Both the position numbers and the translations under genes were made by a program. Below, piece by piece: positions 57,054-64,000 of a stretch of 64,000 nucleotides of DNA. Position 1 is the stretch's first letter; each line of letters starts with the position of its first letter. This DNA comes from Physcomitrium patens (taxonomy: Eukaryota > Streptophyta > Bryopsida > Funariales > Funariaceae): NCBI RefSeq assembly GCF_000002425.4, contig NC_037274.1:631919-695918 (forward strand), given 5' to 3'. The notes under the pieces were generated by a model. That model saw nothing but the letters and a program-made list of their open reading frames with translations. It was not told where the DNA came from and did no database searches.

Positions 57054-59285
57054 TATCAAAGATATGAATCTCAAAGAAAGAAAATCTTCAATACACTCTT
57101 GTGTCACTAAAAAGAACTAGAAAGTCACTCAAGAGATAATGTAATATTAACTAGAATGGCTATTGCCAAAAAAAAGAAGATTAGAAAGTCTTGAAAGAAG
57201 ACTAAGGACTAGAATAACATTGATAAGAGTGAAGAAGGCTTCACTCTTGTCTCTATATATACTCTTAACTAGGAGCTACGTTGTCGTATTGTAATTTATT
57301 CATAGTGTAAAAATAATGGTTATTATATTGATTTTATTTAATAATGAGCTTAGAAAATAATGAATTATATTTTATAGAATTTCATAGTTTATAGAAATCT
57401 TAAATGACTTGTGTAAGTTTTATAAGTAAAAGTATTAAGATATTTATTATGGAAGATGTAGAAAGATATGGATATTGATATTATAGTATCGTAACCTTAA
57501 GCCATCTATGTGGATAGATAAGGCAAGGATAAGAGGATCTTCACTCTCATTGGCTATAAGTCATGACCAATGAGCTTCAAGGGTCTTTCCGATAGAAAAC
57601 CAAAGGGGAGGCCACTTCTTCGGAAGATTCGAGGATTTAGAGGAGAGATTCAGAAAGCTTGTATTTTGGGCTATACTTTTGGTGTATAAAGTTTGTTATT
57701 TGAGTTTTGTATGAAGAAGTTAAGGTTGTTTGAAGTTAGGGTGTGAATTGTTTACCAATTGTCACTCTTTTAAGCATACAAAAAGTTGTAAAAGGTTTTC
57801 TGGAAAGTCAAGGGTGTCATTGGAAAGCTGGTTTGAAGGACTACAATTTTTGTGAAAGAGTTGTTAACTTTGAGTCTGTAATAAGAGAGTTATGGCTATT
57901 TAAAGTCTAGATGTGAAATTTGTACCTACTGTCACTCTTTCAAGCATACAAAGAGTTGTAGAAAGGCATTTAACAATCGAAAGGTGGAGTTGGAAAGTTG
58001 ACTTGAAGGACTTTAACTATTGTACAAGATTTGATGAAATCAGATTTGAAGTGAGGAAGAAATGGCTAGTCGAAGTTAGAGCTTGTAAATTAAGAAAGTA
58101 AGTGAACCGAATTGTTGATGGTTATGTTTTGAGCCATTTTTTTTTAGCATTTTGAATGATTTTTGGCTCAAACTTACCAAAGGTGTAGTTATAATATTGA
58201 GAAGCTACACAAAAAAAAATCATGTCATTTGAGTGTTGGATTTGCAAGAAATTGCAAAATCAGTATAAAGGTGTTTGTAAGTCAATATATAAAAGCCGTG
58301 TTACTGAAATTGTGTTATCTAGATTTTTGTAAAGAATCGACGGTTGAAATTTTGATATAAGAGAATTAAGGGTACTGCCTTACTTCTTAGATAATTTGAG
58401 CTCAATCTAACGGTTGGATTGAGAATTATCGAATTTTAAAGTTCAATGCATCAAAGGGATTCGGTATTGAAGGAATTTTGGTATTATAAGGATTTTACTA
58501 TTACAAAAAGGGTTTTGGAAATTACGAAAGGTTTGGAAATTATTGATTGATTTTACTATTAATGAAGGTCTGGTAATTATTATTTATTGCTATAACTTTA
58601 CTATTATTAAAGGCTCGATAATTATTATTTATTTCTACAACTTTTACTATTATTGGAGGTCTGGTAATTATTATTTACTACTACAAATTTTATTATTATT
58701 GAAGGTCTCATAATTACTATTTACTACTACAATCTTTACTATTACTGGAGGTCTAATAATTTTTATTTACTGCTACAACCTTTACTATTACTTAAGACTT
58801 GGCATTTGATGTTTATTGCTACTATGTTTAATATTATGGAAAGGAATAAAAATAAAATTATAAATAATCTTGGAGTATTTTTCATCTTATGATTAGTTGA
58901 AAATTTAGTGTCAGCCAAAAGCCCATTGCTTTCTCAAGGCAAACTCTCTTTTCCCCAACAACATGGCAATGTCTTGTAGGACCTACAAAACATGTTGACT
59001 TTGCTAGCCGCATGTTTTAATTTGCAAACCAAGTTATCTATGTATGCGCTACATAGTTAGCTTGTTTCGCAAGCTATTATGTGGAGTTAACTTGTTTTGT
59101 AAGCTACTAACATGTGGTTAACTTGTTGGCCAAATTTCTGACCTACAAACACATCTAAATTCAAAACCACATCTATAGAGCTTCTAAGAAGCTTCACTAA
59201 AAGACTTTATGAAATTAATCTATATTTACCTACTTCTACTTAATTATATAAGTAATTATTGAGATAAATATATATATCCATGGCA
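57054..59285 (-). repeat. 5' LTR of element E, split by D4
   Basis: Pieces 57054-57281 and 58965-59285 add to about 549 bp. TATA-type TATATATA near 57254-57261. Start-site inverted repeat region near 57224-57252 still readable. Confidence 0.75.
57282..58960 (-). repeat. Solo LTR D4 (1,679 bp)
   Basis: D-like insertion in reverse orientation. Plus-strand ends TGTCGTATTG and CCCCAACA, flanked by ACGT (57278-57281) and ACAT (58961-58964), 4 bp with one transition. Longer than the others because of a diverged multi-copy stretch at about 58540-58800 (repeats of TTTACTATTATTGAAGGTCT). It has the same AGAGAGTTTGCC start region as D1. No coding frame with a known domain. Confidence 0.7.
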
Positions 59286-60880
59286 ATTGGTCAAAAAAAT
59301 AATAAGATTTATCCAATATCTTTTTTAGACGTTTTTATCTTGCATCTTAAGAGAGAGATGCAACTTTTGATCAAGAAAGGATAATTTTATTCAAGCCAAA
59401 ATAATTTCATCTTTCAATAGTGAAATCAACAATGATAGTTCATTCAACTTTTTTTCAAACAAATTTAGTCAAGTATGTCATCTAATCCTCATATTCATGA
59501 TATCAAGAATACTTCTTCTAAGTCTTGTGATACTTCTAAGTTTAAGTTCAAGAAAAACCTACTTTATTTTGAAAGATGCCTATATGTATAAAAAGAAGAA
59601 GCATATTTATTTGTTCTTCAAGCACATCATGACTTTCTAATAGCAAGACATTTTGGATATAACAAAACTTAAGAGCTTATATGTAGAAATTTTTAGTAGT
59701 TACATATATAAAAAATTATAAAAGACTTTGTTTAATAATGTGACATTTTTTCAAGGTCAAAAACTCTTTGGCATCAATCTTATGGACTTCTTCAACCATT
59801 ACCTATTACAGAACAACCATACTCTTCTATTTCTATGGATTTTATTACAGATCTTTGAGTTTCAAGATCGTATAATTTTATATTTGTGATAGTAGATCAT
59901 TTTATTAAAATGGCACATTTTTTATAATGCACAAAATCTATCATAAGTGAAGAAACTACCAAGCTTTTCCTTAACAATATCTATTGATATCATGGATTGC
60001 CGAAAGATATTATATTGGATAAGGGGACTCAATTTGTATGAAGATTTTGAAGAACTCTTTTTAAGATTTAAAAAGTGGACATAAAGCTTTCTTCAGCCTT
60101 TCATCCTCAAATTAATAGATAGATAGAGTGTGTAAACCAAGTTTTAGAGCATTACTTAAGGTGTACCATCAATTATCAATAAGATGATTGGAGAACCTTC
60201 TTGCTATTGGCAGAATTTGCTTATAATAATTCGATGCATTCTTCTATGTAACAAATACCTTTTTTTGCCAATTATGGTTATAATCTATGATTTGATACTT
60301 TTGACTTTTTAAAAGTTGATAATCTTGTAGAAGAAGGTTTGAAAAATCATTAGTCAGAGCTACATGCAACAATAAAGGTGCAATTAAAGGAAGCTCTAGA
60401 ATAATAAAAGATCAACGTGAATGCCTATCGAAAGGAACAACCACAATTCAATATAAGGGACAAGGTATAGTTGCTTTATTGTAATATCAAGACTATTCAT
60501 ACTTGTGATAAGTTGGACTACTATAAGCTTGGATCATTTCTTATTTGTGGATAAATCAATCTAGTTGCTTATCGATTACATCTACTGAAGGTAACGAAGA
60601 TCCATCTTGTCTTCCACATATCTCTTCTTGAACCATATAAGACTATGAATATACCAAGAAGAAGACAAACTCCACCTCTTCTTATAGAAATGGATAATAA
60701 TAAAGACTTCCAAGTAGAAGAAGTTCTAGACTTAAGGCGTTGCCAAAATAAATTAAAATATCTTATCCATTAGCATAGATATGATATTAGTAAATGCACA
60801 TAGGAGCTAGTAAAGAATCTTATAAATGCAGCAAAGGCAATGGAGGCTTTTCATTGATAACATCTATTGAAATCAAGATG
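59286..60880 (+). pseudogene. Element F RNase H end, integrase and chromodomain
   Basis: Continues element F after E. Integrase finger region near 59610-59770 (CHIFSRSKTLWHQ-type text), catalytic region SIFIVIVDHF-type near 59880, worn LDKGTQF near 60017, then VWLLR-like tract near 60465, HxVFHISLLEPY near 60610-60640 and chromodomain near 60700-60790 (EEVLDLRRCQNKLKYLIH). Stops throughout. Confidence 0.75.
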
Positions 60881-60984
60881 AAGAATATTAAGTCTTTTGC
60901 TATAAAAGAAACAAGATCCAAAGAAGATTGCATTCTACCTTCTATCTTTTTTTGTAGCTTCTATGTATTTATGATGCTAAAGAG

Positions 60985-61407
60985 ATGGAGAATCAACTAC
61001 CAAGAGATTCAACTCAAGAGCTTTCATTTGCGAACTTATAAAATGAGACATTGTAATTGTCACAACCTTCAAGATAATGAAATCAAGATGAAGATCTTGA
61101 ATAACGACATGTCTTTCCTTGAATAGATGGGAAGATATAATGTATTTGATATCATGACCTTGGAAGAGACTTCCAATGTTTGGTGATTTTATTAGAGGTA
61201 GAAACAACTCTTGACGGTATTTCAAATGTTTTATTTGAAAGAAGTTACAAAGGCCTCAATAATGACCAAATAATAAGGTGTTCTTTCCGCCATAGTATAG
61301 AATACTATCGATGGTTGAGAGGGCCTATTAACTATCTTTAAAGAAAATAAAGAATAGAATATGTGACAAATACAATTCACTACATCTTGGATTTCTTCAA
61401 CATATAA
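60985..61407 (+). pseudogene. ORF3 of element F
   Basis: Exactly 423 nt from ATG (MENQLPRDS) to ATA TAA. Stops inside from point changes. The conserved block reads RWLRGPINYL near 61310-61345. It lies between the chromodomain and the purine tract GAAGGGAGGAC before the LTR, as in A1. Confidence 0.75.
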
Positions 61408-61448
61408 AGATTACTCATCATAAAACTCGTCTTTAGAAGGGAGGACAA

Positions 61449-61996
61449 TGTCATGGACATATACATGTAAACCAATAATTATCTATATGATTTAAATAAA
61501 AGTAGATAAAAATAAGTTAGTTCTATAATATCTACTATAGAAGCTTCTTAGAAGCTTAATAAACATTGCTTTGACTTTATAGGTGTCTTTAATTGATTTT
61601 TTAGATTAAAAACATAGTCAAGAAGTTGGCCATGTGCCACACATGTTGGTAGCTTAAAGAATAAACTAACTATGTAGTCCACACGTAGAAAACTTGCCTT
61701 GTAAGCTAAGGCATGTATCCCGCAAAGTCAACACATATTAGAGGTCTTATAGAATATTTTCACATAGATCCTAGTTAGATAGTATATATAGAGGCAAGAG
61801 TGAAGCTCTCTTCACTCTAATAAATTCCTTTCTTGTTTCTAGCCATGATTCAAAAGTCTCTAACTTCTTTATCATTTGGCAATAGCCTTTCTAGTTTCTT
61901 TTTAATATACATCCTATTTTATTTTTATTTTTCTAATTTTCTTTTAAGAAAGATTTTTTAAATTTATGCATCATCTTCCAATTCATGTTCTTGATA
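61449..61996 (+). repeat. 3' LTR of element F (548 bp)
   Basis: TGTCATGGACA to TTCTTGATA. TATATATA near 61782-61789 and paired GAGTGAAG/CTTCACTC words below it. More diverged from A1 than A2 is. Confidence 0.85.
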
Positions 61997-64000
61997 GTAG
62001 ATGAAGTTTATAACTAAATACAAAAAAACTTGCTACTACAGATATGAAGGAGGGAATGATAAGTTTGTTAAAGACATTTAATAGAACAAGATCAAAGTTT
62101 TGAGGATTCTACAATAAGTAGAACTCTATCTAAAGTTGCATCTTTTTCAATACCATAATAGATTTATTCAAATTAGATTTATAAGTATACTTATTTTTAA
62201 GAATACTTTTTCTTAGTTTATATATTTAATAGAAAAGGATTCACAATTATTCTATGATTTAAATTCATTCTTAAAAGTCTTCACGGCCACATTTAGCAAA
62301 ATTGATCAAAAAAGGATAATAGACACCAAATTCATATTTTTACAATAAGCATCATGTTTAGCCACCATATGTATTGTTAAATTCTAAAACCTTACTTACA
62401 AAGTAGACTAGAATAATAAGGCTCTTATCAATTAATTTTGGTATGGATTAAAAGATAATTTCAAAGATTTACTATTGACAATGCCAAGAATAAATTCATT
62501 AGTGTAATTTATTGCTTAAGCCATTACATGCAATAATTACTCTTAAAAAGATGCCAAGAACAAAGATTTGGTTGAAGAATTACAAATCAAATCATAGCAA
62601 TAACTTTTAAGTTCACAAAAGCTTATTTATTAAAACCAAAATAAATACAAATTGATATGGTATATTTTAGATATCTTACTAAATATTAAAAGACTTAATG
62701 CTATCAAAAAAGGTTGTACCTATATCATGAAAAACTTAAATATACTACTCGATATTGTTCAAAGAAGTAATACAACTACAAAATTAAGAGCATGGTTTTC
62801 AAAGAAGTTGATATATCAAAACATCATTTTTAAATCTATATTAAGAATTATGTAATTAAAATCTTAAATAATATCTAATAAAGGTTGTATCATCTTTTAA
62901 TTTTCTTTATCTTATTTTACAATAGAAATTTATTTAGCATCAAAAAATCACAAAGTCTTAGCTTTGTTCAATTTATGAATCTTTGCTTGTTTTATAAACA
63001 AAGAATTTGACAAAAAATAAGAAATATCCTTAATTAAAGAAATCAAACTTATGCATATAAAAGTGATAGATGGTCATTTATTGTTATTCAAAGATATCAT
63101 CCATAAATGTTTTCTTTTAGATGTAACAAGTAATAGTCAAAATAGCTTAGTAATATTTAATGTAATTAAATTTTCTTCTAATCTAATTATTTTAGGCTTA
63201 TTGTAGCTAAAAAAATATAATCTTTAATTAGATTAGATTTCTTAAAATCTTAATTTTTTCCATAGTTTAATCTAAGATTTTACTAGTCAAATAGAAACTT
63301 ATAAGTCTAATACGTCCAAATCCTTATTGATAGGTGTGAGAGTTTTTATGCATGCTGCAAAAAGAGGGTTAACTTTTGTTATTTATGCCACATCTATTTT
63401 TGATGGAAAAAAGATTTTTAGTGGCATTCTAAGTTAATATTGAGATTATTGAGATATTTTTGAAAATATAAATGCAAATATTCTCTTAAAATATTTCTTT
63501 TATGATTGTTCCATCAATCATCAAAAAAAAGCTCAGTGGCCATTTGGACCAATCTATAGTTTATTACAAAATAAATTGGCTATACTTAAGGAATATATTG
63601 AAAACTTATTGATTTAGAATGGCACTAAAAATTAAGTTATATTAACTTCATATTCTATTTTAAATCTTAAATAAAAGCTTCCATCTTAATTATAAAGAAA
63701 AAAGATAAATCTTTGTGAATGTATGTAGACTATCAAAGTCTTAATAAGATCACCATAAAAAATATGCAATATCTACTTTTGATTTCAAGACTTCTTGATC
63801 AACTCAATTAAACAAAGATCTATACTAAATTAAATCTATAAAGAACATTTAGTACTTGATATACATTAAAAAAGGAGATGAATTAAAAATTATATTTTAA
63901 ATTAGATATAGATACTGTAAATATAATGAGATACCTTTTAGACTCATAAATACACTAGTTGCTTTTCAACATGTAATGAATGATGTATTTTGTTATTTTC
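61997..64000 (+). pseudogene. Chromovirus fragment H: gag, protease, RT start
   Basis: Decayed plus-strand copy directly after the LTR of F. Gag core near 62070-62200 (NRTRSKF), protease near 63055-63240 (VIDGHLLLFKDIIHK-type), linker HAAKRGLTFVIYATSIF near 63350, RT from about 63540 (FGPIYSLLQNKLA, KKDKSLWMYVDYQS near 63700) to the window edge. Stops and indels everywhere. No LTR of its own is visible; either its 5' LTR is lost or it belongs to an older rearranged copy. Confidence 0.65.

Larger units (their letters stand above)
43541..59285 (-). mobile_element. Family A chromovirus E, minus strand, with three later insertions
   Basis: 3' LTR 43541-51731 (split by A1 and D3), internal region 51732-57053, 5' LTR 57054-59285 (split by D4). 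With insertions removed both LTRs are about 550 bp. Borders ATCGA and ATTGG, differing by two transitions, are the expected 5-bp duplication of the target in element F. All genes are decayed. Confidence 0.8.
39259..61996 (+). mobile_element. Family A chromovirus F, plus strand, split by later insertions
   Basis: Three pieces read on from each other: protease-RT-RNase H 39259-40832, RNase H 43426-43540, and RNase H end-integrase-chromodomain-ORF3-3' LTR 59286-61996. Between the first two lies solo-LTR D-prime, and between the last two lies element E with ATCGA and ATTGG at its borders (43536-43540 and 59286-59290). The second and third pieces meet within the same codon region of the RNase H tail. 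The 5' LTR, gag and protease start are missing at the junction with C2. Confidence 0.8.

Noticed and set aside
61997-62040. The LTR at 61449-61996 as the 5' LTR of fragment H
   Set aside because: The purine tract and ORF3 of F lie directly before it, as expected of a 3' LTR, and no primer site or leader hairpin follows it.
1-64000. CRISPR arrays, tRNA or rRNA genes, bacterial or organellar genes
   Set aside because: None seen: the repeats are LTRs, microsatellites and one three-unit tandem, and no cloverleaf or rRNA-like text was noticed by eye.

Overview
The window looks like a repeat-rich plant nuclear chromosome. The support is one plant-type, multi-exon inositol polyphosphate kinase gene (ITPK family), intergenic DNA very rich in A and T, and many layers of Ty3/gypsy chromodomain elements (chromoviruses) and Ty1/copia elements. 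Short introns (about 130-520 bp) and this repeat mix would suit a seed-free plant such as a moss, but I cannot fix the species. I saw no bacterial or organellar gene, rRNA, tRNA or CRISPR array.

Layout. 1-1851: end of a gypsy element without chromodomain (integrase C-terminus, then a 1.2-kb LTR). 1890-3661: 3' end of a chromovirus of family C, with chromodomain, a downstream ORF3 and an LTR. 3662-4437: head of a family A chromovirus on the minus strand. 4690-5110: old copia RNase H fragment. 6043-19177: decayed copia element interrupted at 7975-15349 by a family A chromovirus (A2), itself interrupted by a solo LTR (D1). 19521-23100: ITPK gene, minus strand, ten coding exons plus a probable upstream exon. 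23100-24100: GC-richer upstream region. 24100-32320: AT-rich intergenic DNA with microsatellites, one GC-rich ACGT-motif island (28560-28960) and a three-copy tandem repeat. 32321-39258: two truncated minus-strand chromoviruses (G and C2). 39259-61996: one old plus-strand chromovirus (F) split by solo LTRs and by a minus-strand chromovirus (E), which itself holds a young, almost intact chromovirus A1 (43591-49955). 62000-64000: a decayed gag-pol fragment (H) running off the window.

The most interesting system is the chromovirus lineage (families A and C). Its copies share four things not expected of an ordinary plant chromovirus. (1) An 11-nt segment 2 nt inside the 5' LTR is complementary to the presumed first 11 nt of the element's own RNA, 31-32 nt below the TATA box. 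This is the arrangement of self-primed Tf1-type elements, and the sequence co-varies between the two families. (2) The presumed start site lies in a 30-bp inverted repeat. (3) The leader carries hairpins with a conserved GGATTAYCC loop on co-varying stems. (4) An extra ORF3 follows pol and has the same 423-nt length in four separately decayed copies. Gag and pol overlap in the -1 frame. Self-priming and the roles of ORF3 and the hairpins are inferences from sequence alone.
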